A stretch of DNA of 64,000 nt from NCBI RefSeq assembly GCF_000003815.2, contig NC_049994.1, positions 15,855,711 through 15,919,710 of the forward strand, written 5' to 3'. How positions within the stretch are numbered: position 1 is the first letter of the stretch; each line of letters starts with the position of its first letter. Made by a program: the position numbers and the translations under genes. Positions 45,801 through 54,200 of the stretch are shown in pieces. Source of the DNA: Branchiostoma floridae (taxonomy: Eukaryota > Chordata > Leptocardii > Amphioxiformes > Branchiostomatidae). The notes under the pieces were generated by a model, which searched no databases, was not told where the DNA came from, and saw only the letters and a list, made by a program, of their open reading frames with translations.

Positions 45801-47773
45801 GGATCCATTGGTGGAGTGACAAGATATGATGACCTGAAAAGGCCTACTGATCTCACTTTCTTTAACACAATCTGGTCAAAATGACTTTTTAAAAGTTTTT
45901 AAACTTTTTTTAAAAATCCTTGTCGGTGGTTGGTTCTTTCACAGCTAGCCTGCTTGAAAATTCTACGACATCAGAATCGTAGGACGACCAACGACGAATG
46001 TGGACGCACCCTTGAAACATTTATAGAGTCTCGGTAACTTACAAATCGCGAGGACACTGACAGTATTCCGGCTGAATATTCCCTTTAAAGCTCGCAGACT
46101 CTTTGGGCTAGCTCTTTTCCAGTTGTGTGACCTGAAATCAAGTCTACCGTGGATATTTGCCAGGCTCGCTTCGGGTCAAATGAAGCTATCTACCGCCGGG
46201 GTAATCTTTTGCACCCGGCATACGTAGGAGCTTTACGCGGTAGGAGTTAAAAAATTAAAACTCCTACCGCCTAAAACTCTTACCGGGTGAGAAAGACTAC
46301 CTCGGCGGTAGCAAGCTTCGTCCGTCCCGAAGAGAGCGTAGCCATTACACGGGTAGACTGGATTCGAGGTTAACATGAAGGTTAAGTTGCGGGGATGTAT
46401 TCGAAAGAGCTACGCGTGGTTGTAGTACCTGCTAATGGATGCGCTTATTTTAGGTTACACAAACCACCTGTTTCTTCATACTAAATACATGAAACATTAA
46501 AATATTACCTTCGGGACTGTAGCACCTGTAGCGCGATGTTTAACGATACTCTTGTATTCCATTGTTATCACGCGGTTTTCAGCAGGACCTATGGGTGCTT
46601 GGGTCCTCCAGCCTTGCCGTCTGGTGACCTTGGTATCCTTCCTGGTGTCATCCATGTCTTAGAACTATCGCTGCCTTATTGTCCTTATTCCTTATACATG
46701 TCTTGTCCGTCAGGACAGTTTGACCTCTCTGGTTAATAATTATACCTGTCGATTGCAGGACTGCTGGGTTAAAATTCACTGAAACTGCTGTATCTTGCGG
46801 ATGATTGGTTCTCTCACGTATACCTAGCTGAAAATCTCACGACGTTTGTTGTGACTGCGCCGCTTAAGCAAGGCTGCCATATTGCCTCCGTCATAACGTT
46901 GCGTAACATGTCTATCTATATATGGCGATTGTAAGTATTATCATGAAATGTCAGATGGCAACCTGAATATACTCGGGACAAACCGCGGAGAAACGTTCTG
47001 GGGGAGCATGGAAATGTGTTGTTTTCAAATCCTGGGTAATTAGGAATCTGCGCCAATTCCACTAAAAAAGTCACACACTCAAGTGGGGATTGTATTTTTT
47101 ATGCCAAATTGTTTGGTTATTTGAGCCCCTTCTCCGACATGTTTTGATATAACGTGTGAATGATGTGCATCTGAATTGATGTCAAACATAGCGCTTAACA
47201 AACACTCTTAACGACAGCAATACAGCAACGCCGTCAAATTGTCTGTTTTCTATCTTTTCTAGCGTCACAGTTCAAGCAACTGGCCAAACTTGAAGATCGG
47301 TTAAAGCTCTCCGAATCTCAAAATCGAATGGTGTCGACCGTATTTTTTTGCTCAAAATCTGCCCTTCACAAATTGGACGAGGCTCGGGTGATGCCTATCC
47401 AACACTAAGATTATGAATCCCCCATGACATGGTAGAATACATAAAAATCGACTAAGAATTAAGCCCCAGTAGGCTAACGTCACATTTCCAAACTGGGCCC
47501 GGCCCGGTCGTTTGCAAATAAAGCTCACAACTATTCTCTTTACGTCTTGTGTAGTTTAACTGTCCTTTAAACCAATTATTTTCTGTCCTGAACGCTGCCC
47601 GGCCGGGCCTCGGTTTAGAAATGTGACGTAAGCCCATTAAGATAAACCACAGCCACACAGTAACAAACCCGTCCACTCAGTGCTCTACTTACTGTTTGTT
47701 TGGCTCCCTCCAGCACCAGTCCTGAGCTCGAGGCGGACAGCTGTGTGTCGGGGTCCTTAACCGGCTCCTCCAT
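33114..47773 (-). CDS. P2: His-rich multi-pass membrane protein, paralogue of P1
   Basis: Nine coding exons, read down the minus strand: 47773-47693, 39119-39007, 38829-38711, 38360-38227, 37911-37786, 37386-37272, 34804-34597, 34142-34001, 33683-33114 (535 aa). Exons 2-8 match P1 in length base for base (113, 119, 134, 126, 115, 208, 142) and in phase. Exon 1 is identified because MEEPVKDPDTQLSASSSGLV aligns with P1's SSTVGLVMKEG and is followed by GTAAGT. Topology and conserved histidines are as in P1. Exons 4, 6, 7 and 8 are very close to P1 even at silent sites, whereas exon 9 is clearly diverged. Intron 1 (8.6 kb) hosts a full LINE and intron 6 a satellite. Molecular function is unknown. 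Confidence 0.85.
33838..33905. repeat. (GT)n microsatellite in P2 intron 8
   Basis: GTGTGT tracts interrupted by GTTT and GTGC. Confidence 0.9.
35155..37260. repeat. Satellite array in P2 intron 6
   Basis: A unit of about 160 bp, marked by AATGACCTGAAATTTGGTAC, TGCATTGGACATATGAGCAC and TTTTTGGCTCCTATGCCCTT, repeats about 11 times. The units form two higher-order copies of about 1.0 kb (35155-36170 and 36171-37195), each opening with GATTGCAATATGCTGTAT and closing with a group of diverged subunits. A third copy starts at about 37195 and stops within 60 bp, just before exon 6. P1's corresponding intron lacks it. Confidence 0.9.
37442..37615. mobile_element. Foldback MITE with GTTCACCTTTATCC termini
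   Basis: GTTCACCTTTATCC with GGTAACCTATATCCGTTG at the left is inverted at the right (CAACGGATATAGGTTACC, GGATAAAGGTGAAC). The centre is a second hairpin (TTTCAAACTGCAG with GCAGTTTGAAA). A decayed relative is at about 24500-24745. It lies in P2 intron 5. Confidence 0.8.
39807..41115 (+). pseudogene. LINE ORF1 (gag-like), one frameshift
   Basis: The N-terminal part (39807 to about 40311) includes an IPDELDDNHVRYWLSRYGQV segment resembling the nucleic-acid-binding ORF1 domains of Tx1-like LINEs. The second part is in the +1 frame from about 40312 and carries zinc knuckles CNKCQLIGHTSAEC and CNQCGKEGHTARRC (both C-x2-C-x4-H-x4-C), then an acidic Ser/Glu tract and a basic KKRKKRKGK tract. The frame break falls inside the first zinc knuckle (CLKCYQ then GHEAAQC), where extra bases are present. 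The product should bind element RNA. The shift could be a disabling mutation or an assembly error. The stop TAA at 41113-41115 overlaps the ORF2 start. Confidence 0.8.
41115..44621 (+). CDS. LINE ORF2: AP-endonuclease plus reverse transcriptase
   Basis: 1168 aa, uninterrupted. Residues about 15-245 form an APE-type endonuclease with the expected motifs TLNVCG, CLQESH, CGDFNC and TDHDCVGID. The reverse transcriptase (about 450-760) shows RRPISLLNTDYKILTK, DQTCGVPGRS, SLDQAKAFDRV, GVRQGCPLSPLLYA and YADD, so its catalytic Asp residues are intact. The C-terminal region has a CPRQNCKGHETVEHAMWYC Cys/His motif typical of LINE ORF2 ends. It nicks target DNA and primes reverse transcription from the nick. 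The ATG overlaps the ORF1 stop as TAATG, pointing to coupled translation. Confidence 0.92.
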   Translation: MMPQNMHRLNAFFMLTMVVIATLNVCGMRNPNKRKQVYDFCRQHKFDIVCLQESHITHVDETTKWEKEWGGQALWSLGTPNSRGVGILLSPSLDLKITKKFCDNEGRVVSAVLADGTRSLRVCNVYAPNDAAERSTFFRGLGNFLSNSESTVLCGDFNCIESPSLDKRGGNPSRSSGGSKILKNLCASHNLHDSWRQLNPDGRVCTWRQPDNAVACRLDRLYSSNNLPVSGHFFRPAYFTDHDCVGIDVLPTAKKKSSMWKCNVSILKNKEVQSDFTASYKDWQTLKLGYPSLRSWWDDVKDRTRSLFIKHSCKIAKDKREARYQLNNTLGDLTNQLNAGAVSPDVLRQYKATKDALSELATSEAQGAIVRSRIKQFEEGEKCTSFFLKQAASNGKKKRICAIRDSMGKVVHEDDEIANVFYEFYAELFAEEPVDPVASDQLCDNLENTLTPEEAQALEAPLLTDEMLNSVRSMQNNKCPGSDGLPKEFYTTFWHLIADDLLKVFQEALDAGELSSSQKFGVLTLLPKKGDELDPKNRRPISLLNTDYKILTKVLNNRLQSVIASVLHPDQTCGVPGRSIQCNLRLTRDIVVYVNNNNVECAIVSLDQAKAFDRVNISFLQQTLARMGFGPSFRKWVSILYNDISSSVLVNGSLSSPFALTRGVRQGCPLSPLLYAISLEPFAATVRKDSEVHGVKLPGGYEAKMSLYADDNSAFLTSDDSIVRLFDLVGLYNRGSGSMLNLDKCEGLWLGKWRNRPDTPVQIKWTSGSIRLLGGVFGNIDMPLTNWKEGKRKFVETLQGWGARSLSFTGKVTVANSLATAKLWYLASVFTPPDSVMKEINTALFAFFWDKKREMISRNTIYLPPEKGGWGLIDIAKKAKCLYSRPFSDIMSQEDLPWVQLAMYWLGIFIRRFDPSTWSNNMPHSPNAPPHYKALQSLVSELVEASPSKKWDPGCTTRSLYDSLLKKDAHIPSVCLNKRSVPWPLTFQSVQHPLLENRLKGTAWLVAHHALKTNALLCSNWGYIRSGTCPRQNCKGHETVEHAMWYCSEVLLTWTWVEGFLRRWVMSDFRINKQMVIYGILPPSWKKCKIDAITYTLAVARKRIWSSRCEALFDKTFSTHVEMVPYTKECLRSRIKLDFVRLNETTFMSLWCSVQWARVDGGKLRLRF
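44919..45000 (-). pseudogene. Relic of the P2 exon 2 repeat unit
   Basis: Read on the minus strand, GGCTGTTCGGGATGGT (the exon 2 TM coding start) is followed by CCAACATGGCGACGATAGAA and the TAGCTATAACC word of the unit tripled upstream of P1 exon 2. The LINE inserted exactly at its far edge. Confidence 0.75.
45001..47692. other. Rest of P2 intron 1: repeats only
   Basis: A SINE-like body appears inverted at about 45042-45085. A segment of about 55 bp (CAGTTTGACCTCTCTGGTTA to TGTCGATTGCAGGAC) occurs at about 45627-45677 and again at 46708-46761. A 120-bp hairpin element lies at 46191-46310. Many short frames exist, but none has splice signals, domain motifs or similarity to either paralogue. 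Confidence 0.6.
46191..46310. mobile_element. 120-bp hairpin MITE (TACCGCCG termini)
   Basis: TACCGCCGGGGTAATCTTT is inverted as AAGACTACCTCGGCGGTA, with an inner hairpin GCGGTAGGAGTT(AAAAAATTAAA)ACTCCTACCGC. No convincing target duplication is seen. Confidence 0.7.
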
Positions 47774-47813
47774 GACAGTACCGGACCTGGAGACGTAGGG
47801 ACAAAGTTTTAAC

Positions 47814-47968
47814 TAGCCTCTACCAGACTACGTGGATCGGTGGTCTAATTGTAAAAATCGTGGTGAGGATAATGTTTTTTTTCTGGCCGGCCGTCTCCCC
47901 TAGCGTACTATTGACTCTGTCCAATTTCTACAATTAGACCACCGATCCACGTAGCCTGGTAGAGGCTA
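47814..47968. mobile_element. 155-bp MITE with 9-bp target duplication upstream of P2
   Basis: Termini TAGCCTCTACCAG and CTGGTAGAGGCTA have long arms (TACGTGGATCGGTGGTCTAA inverted at 47929-47954). AGTTTTAAC is duplicated at 47805-47813 and 47969-47977. The element ends about 40 bp from the P2 start codon, in its 5' UTR or core promoter. The 9-bp duplication fits MULE-type elements. Arms are shared with the 12.3- and 18.5-kb elements. Confidence 0.9.
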
Positions 47969-49129
47969 AGTTTTAACCCCTACAATAGACCGATGATTGC
48001 TTATTTCTAGGCTATGAACACCAAACCTCAATAGCAGATGTCCTTAAGGGCACTGACGTATATGTTAAAACTGTATGTCTCTGCCTCCATCTTTATTTTT
48101 CTATCTGCCTGTCTCTCTTCCTGCCTGTCTGTCCGTGCAGGACAGAAATAGAGAAGACTCAGCGTGTTGGGAGACAGACACAATAGAAGCCTGTCAATTT
48201 CTTCTTCTGACGTCATACTTACTTCAGCCTGTTGGACTGAGTGCTTTGTGTGCGATAGCCCTTATCTTTCCATTGCAGGCCATAAATGTACCGGAATTGT
48301 ATAGTTTACAAGGGTTGCCGCAAACTTTTAACGCTGAAGGATGCGGGCTTGAAACAAAAGAAAGGGGCAAAATCTCTACGGCATTTCAGAGTGCACTAAC
48401 CATTTGTGCTGACGAATTATGCTGCTGAACTATCGACTATATGTTTCAAGTATATGGTGGTTACCGAATTTGTTAGTTGCGAGGCAACGTCTCGAACGGA
48501 ATCGAAGAACTCCGTGAACTTTTGACCTACGCATACGCGGGCTAAGCAAGTGTGTTTGCCTTCATGCGATAATGTCGTCCCTAAAAGAAGGCCACGAGAG
48601 GCAAGAAGGGCAACAATTTTACGACTTTTAGTGGCAAATGGTGGCACATACATGATGACACGGATGTTAGTGGCAAGTATTGGTACAAAGATGACGGCAC
48701 ACTGGCGCCCAAAATCCGTGTTTTGGCACACTTCTGACAGGTTAACCAGTAGGCTCGAGGGGTATCACGTGTGAAGTGCCTTTGGTTGTGCATGCCGAAC
48801 AGCCAAAGCAATGACCACCAATGAATGACCATGAATAAATGTGAGCCATGTATTAACATTATTCGAGTCAGGTAAATTTTGATGCCAAATAAGTAGTGTT
48901 TTTAGTTCGTTAATCAGACTGCACAACGATGTGTCAAAGCTAGTAAATAATATCTTCTTTCCCGCAAACTTTATCTAAACCTGTCAAATGCCCATACGCA
49001 GCCCACATGGACTTGAACATACGTACTAGTGTGACTGCTCCCTTAAATCTCATTATCGTCACCGTGGTGACGTCACAGTAACACCATCCCCGAAACACGC
49101 ACCTGAACTTGGCCGACACTTCACAAGTG

Positions 49130-49500
49130 TTCTGTAGAGTAATAAGTCTCGGAGTCGGGAGTCACGGTGAAGGTTTTCTTCTCGGTCGAACGTAAAGCCT
49201 CTGTGGAGTACGTGCGTGACCTAGAGTTACCTTTCTTTCACTTCGTTACGTAAGTTGCGCAAGGGCTATACCATTTCAAGAGTAGGGGTGGTTGTCAAGA
49301 CAGAAGACTCTCCAAGGAGAGGTTCACTGTGAAGATTTGCCTCTTGGTCGGACGTGTACTGTTTGTGGTGTAACGTTGCGTGCGCGACCTGAAGTTACTC
49401 TTCTTTCACTCAGTTGCGTAAGTTGCTATACCATTCCACAAATAGGGGTGGTGGCGAACACAAAAGACTCTCCAAGCAGAGGTTGGGGGATCGTAAATTT
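49130..49500. repeat. Two tandem diverged copies of a unit of about 185 bp
   Basis: Shared words are GTCACGGTGAAGGTTTTCTT / TTCACTGTGAAGATTTGCCT, TCTTTCACT, GTAAGTTGC, GCTATACCATT and TAGGGGTGGT, at about 49160-49290 and 49320-49460. No coding potential is supported. The rest of 47978-50090 shows no gene. Confidence 0.7.
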
Positions 49501-50089
49501 TCTCTGACAGCCGACCCATTTACTCATAGCGCTTAAAAGCACCATTGAAAGCAAGACCATAGCACACCCGGGTCAAAAGATAAAAAGAAACGGAATTTCT
49601 GCTACAGTACCAAGGTCACATGCAAGGAGATCAACCTTGACCTTTATCTTCCCAACATCTAACCACATACAAATATCATCGCAATCTATCAAGAGGTTTT
49701 TAAGTTTTAAGTGCTGACTACAATAATCCGGAAACACAATCAGACAGGCAGACAGACACACCCAAAACTATATCTCCATTTTTCATGGCGATAATAATAC
49801 AGACACCTGTTTGGAGATAAGAACCCTTACATGCACACATGGCATTTAGCTAACTGTTGCTGCCCTCACACGTTTTGCCACGTGTTACATAACTCAAGTG
49901 TCATGTACGGTTATGTAAGGCCTAGGGCCGTTAAACTTTACCTAGTTATGTAAACCTGAACTTTGGCGGAGGGAAGCAAGTGCCCTTTGAGATCCTTTGA
50001 CTGGCCTTTGTCACATAAATTGTTTGACCCCAATGGAATGCCCACGACCACCTGTTGATCTCTTGCTTCGTTGGAGCAGCTTACAATAA

Positions 50090-50365
50090 GAACACTCAGT
50101 TTTCAAGACTGCAAGCATAGCTGACCCACAGGAGATATCTCTTGTGCCAGTTAATGCATGTCATAGACACTCTACTAGACAGTCATTGCATGATTATAGA
50201 TTACCGAATACAAGGAACAACAGCGGGAGGAGAACGTTTAATTACAGATCAGTTAAACTGTGGAATCTGCTACCCAGAGATTTTAACATTGTCTCAGATA
50301 CACGGTTGTTTAAGAAGATGATTTTTTACGGATCATACGTTTTAGTGTATATAAACCTCTGACAT
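50090..50365 (+). mobile_element. 5'-truncated LINE remnant (ORF2 C-terminal end)
   Basis: The frame 50144-50362 reads YRLPNTRNNSGRRTFNYRSV then KLWNLLP and ends in FKK. This is the characteristic tail of CR1/L2-like and related non-LTR retrotransposon polyproteins. Nothing of the RT domain remains upstream, consistent with 5' truncation on integration. Confidence 0.7.
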
Positions 50366-50836
50366 CAAGACAACTGTGAGACTGCTACCAGTTGAGCTAC
50401 AGGGACATAGCTCCACTCGAAAACTACCTGAACGTTATTGTGAGGGGCTACAGAGATGAAAGAAAGAAATTCAAACAACTTCACACACATTTTTAATCAA
50501 AATACCACCATATCTAAGATACTTTTAGTACATCGACATCCTACAGATTGTGCCCATTCTATATTACACATCTCATAGGACAGATTTTACAAACATCAAC
50601 AACATTCAAATAAACTTTCATACTGTCAACTTGGACTTTCATCTGCGTTTGCATTTAACGTAGTGGAGTGTTCAAACTTTGTTCCAGCACAACGAGATAT
50701 TAGCTTGAATTATTTTTTTTCTGCTAGTTCATTCTAGTGACGCTGAAGAAGAGTGATGGGTGTGAATTGTCTTTGATAAAATGAGGTATGGGATCTTTCT
50801 TTCATAAAATGAGGTATGAGATCTTTCATCTTGAAG

Positions 50837-51215
50837 CTAGACGGGGCAGTAGGCCCGGAACATGAGGAGACCCCTGGAGCTGATCTTCAGCTTCACGTCC
50901 TGATTGGCTGAGATGAAGATGGCGGCCCCGCGCTTGAAGCTGATTGGTTCCCCGGCGGTGACGTTGGTGCCGGTGGCGTCGCCCTTGACAACCAGTACGA
51001 TGCTGGCACTGCTCATGCGCGAGATGACGTAGGACTTGGTCTTGGACGGGATCTTGGAAAGAAAGACAAGATTTGCCCTGAGTTCTTACTGTACATTTTC
51101 ATTTTAGCAACAATAAGAAAGATAACGGTATAGAAAGATATAGAACCGTACCTTCCAAAGAGAGAGAGAGAGAGAGAGAAAGAGAGGGAGAGAAAAAAAG
51201 AAAGAAAGAAGAGAG

Positions 51216-51290
<75 letters not shown>

Positions 51291-54200
51291 CCTGATTAAA
51301 TCTCGCTAGTAGTAGCCCGCCCTACAATCTATAGAGGGACCAATTACAGCCCTGGACAGCAGAGTTTGTGTTACACAGACTAACACACACACACAAATGC
51401 AGCTGCAGAGAGCTTGAGGAAGGAGAGACAGAGAAAGGCAAAGGCACACAGAGACGTTTTGCAATAGTGTTTTGAAATTTGATGTACTATGTGTTTGCAT
51501 ATATGTTTTGAAATTTATGATCAGACGCCAACTAACCATAGCGGATATAAAAGAGACTACAACAACAACCTTTACCTCGATCTTGGCGACGGCGAAGTCG
51601 TCGATGCCGGGATCGTAGAACACGACGTTTGGGTCGGCCGGGTCCGGCTTGGTCTGCATGATCTTGTCGGAGCACGGGGCGGGGTCGTACCTGAAGATAG
51701 ATGTATGAAATATAGTCATGTAATGACATGTTATATGCGTTTTGCGTATTTTGTCTTTGTATCTGAATCTGTATAGCTGGTAAAACATCCATTCGTCGTA
51801 AGCCGTATTACACACCAGCTTCGCAGGCATGCCACAGCAGCTGGTTTTTCTTGCACTGAACAGCCTGTCACATAAGCACCAAGGACTGATCTTTTCGCAT
51901 CTACTTCAAGCGTTGCTTAAAGCAATCTGATTAGAATGCTCCTGCTCTACTTGGTCACAGCGAGCTCGACTCTCAGATATGATCATGATTCTTGAAAATA
52001 ATTTGAATAAAGCAAAAATAAATAAAACCGAACTTCTGCTCGTAGAGTAGAACTCCCTAGCGGAGAAGCATTATGACTGTCATGCCCAGATGACATCACC
52101 ACTGACCTGAGCATGTCGCTCAGCGTCTCGAAGTCGTTGAGGCGGCTGAACTGTTTGTCTGTCAGACCGCCGCACACCACGTTGTCTCCGTTTGCCAGAA
52201 CCTCCACACAGTCTGGAAACATGTACTACACTTTAATATTGTTTGTATTCTCGTCTAGACGTAAGGATTTGAAATGAGTTTAGATCAATCAAGGATGTCC
52301 TTGGATTAATAAATTAGATACTGTCGATTTCACCGATATATACTGATGCATTGTGCATTTTACTATAACGTTACCATTACGTGTATTTTATTTGCTTCAA
52401 TGCATAGCAAGACATAGGCATAAACTTCTCGACAAAACTTACGCATGGTATCATCCTAAAATGACCTTGCATCTTTAACCCACCAATATGGTGGACACTT
52501 AACTACGTCACAGTCACGTGACTACAAATGTTAAAATCACGTGACTTCAAAACTCACCTCCGGAAATGTAGGCATGCGCCTCGTTGACAGGCACGTCGAT
52601 GGCCTGGTTGGGGTCAATGTCCACCACGTTCAGCAGATAGATGGCGAAGCACCCCCTATCGGCCGGGTACTGCCTGTGCAGCTGAAGGAACAGCTCACCG
52701 TTACTGGCCGTCACATCCCGACCTGCGGCAACTAAAGTTATAGAGAAGAAAAAGAAAGATTCTCTAAATTGTGCTACAATTTTAAACATTATAACCGTAC
52801 ACCAAATTGAAGTGTTTACCAACAAGATTTCGATCAGTCCTCTGATCCTTATCAAGTTGTAATGACCCAAAGCCTATATCACATCCAGATCGGAAGTGTG
52901 AAATGAGCAAAGGGTCAGAGGTGCTTGGTAGTTGGTATCGGCCCCCCGTCTCGGTTGAGGGAAGGTTGATGGGCTCTCGCTAAATATGTTTGATTTCCAA
53001 ACCTTCTCAAACCAGGGAGATAAACTTTCTTAAATTACCACCAAGAGCTATGGAGGTAGCTTGGAAAGAATAGATTTGAGGCGATTTTAATAAAGCCGTT
53101 TCGACCTCGTAATAGATTTAAACCCATTTTGATTTTTTGAACATGAACGGGGCCTTTTAAGCCAGTATTCTCGACGATCGAACTTTCTTGGTAACTACCA
53201 TAGATGACAATAGCGATCTCTTACTCTCTTTGTTGATTCTCTTGTCCATAACAGCCAGTAGCTTGGCGACCACCTCGTCGTTACAGAGCATCAGGGCCCG
53301 GAAACATTTCTTCAGGGACCGGAGCGCCGCTTTCTGGTGGGCGGCGTCAGACGCGCCTGCAGCCGAGAGGAACTCCTCCGACACCTCGGCTCCTATCGCC
53401 TCGTACAACTCCGGAATCTCTGCAGTAATTAAACGTTGCATTTTTGGTCTTTCTACATCTTGAAGTTATGCAAGCAAATGTCATGGTCACAATTGGAAAA
53501 GAGGGACCTGCCGGCAGGGTAGCTTACGGGCTATTTTTTCACTTTCGGACGTCACCCTCAGGTGGCTACCGGGCTATTTTAGGTCAGAGCAGGGCCCCGG
53601 ACTTCTTTTAAATTCGCAGTTGCAATCAAAGTAATGACCGTCAGATTATGCTGACTATAAGGTGGGTCCTTTTGTACATGATAGCAATCAGAAATCAGTA
53701 CGTACGTAACACTGCGTAAAGCGGTGACTTTAAGGATGAGACATGATATGAAGTGTTGAAGACCAACATCGTACCCTAAAGGCAGCCGGCTCTCTTGACC
53801 TACGATCTGGATGATCGTAACCGCGATCCGCGATGGGGATTGGGTCAGTATAGGACCAGGAAGAATAAGAAGATGCGTTATTGCTTAAAATGGGTTTAAT
53901 CGTTTGGGTTGCGTTAGGGCTGGTGATTCAGGGGTTAAGAAGAAGAATATACGTACCCTTGAGGTAGCCTGCTATCTCACTGAGCGGTCTGAAGCCGCAC
54001 ATGCCCCGCATAGGTGTCAGAGCGATGGCGATCTCAGGCTTGTGGTTGTCATCCGGGTACTTCTCGGGGTGGCGCGCGAACAGCTCCTCCGCGTGTTTCT
54101 ATGGCAACGAAATTCAAAACTTGTGAAGCCATCTTATTAAAAACAGAGACAATGTTTTATCTAATTGTATCATGCTAAATGAAATGGGAGGGGTTGTTAT

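Noticed and set aside
47452-47676. 74-aa minus-strand frame near P2 exon 1
   Set aside because: Lies in intron 1 with no acceptor/donor pair fitting phase 0, and nothing similar in P1.
51013-51288. Cys-Val and Ser-Leu repeat frames
   Set aside because: Translation of (AC)n and (AG)n microsatellites in an MPI intron.
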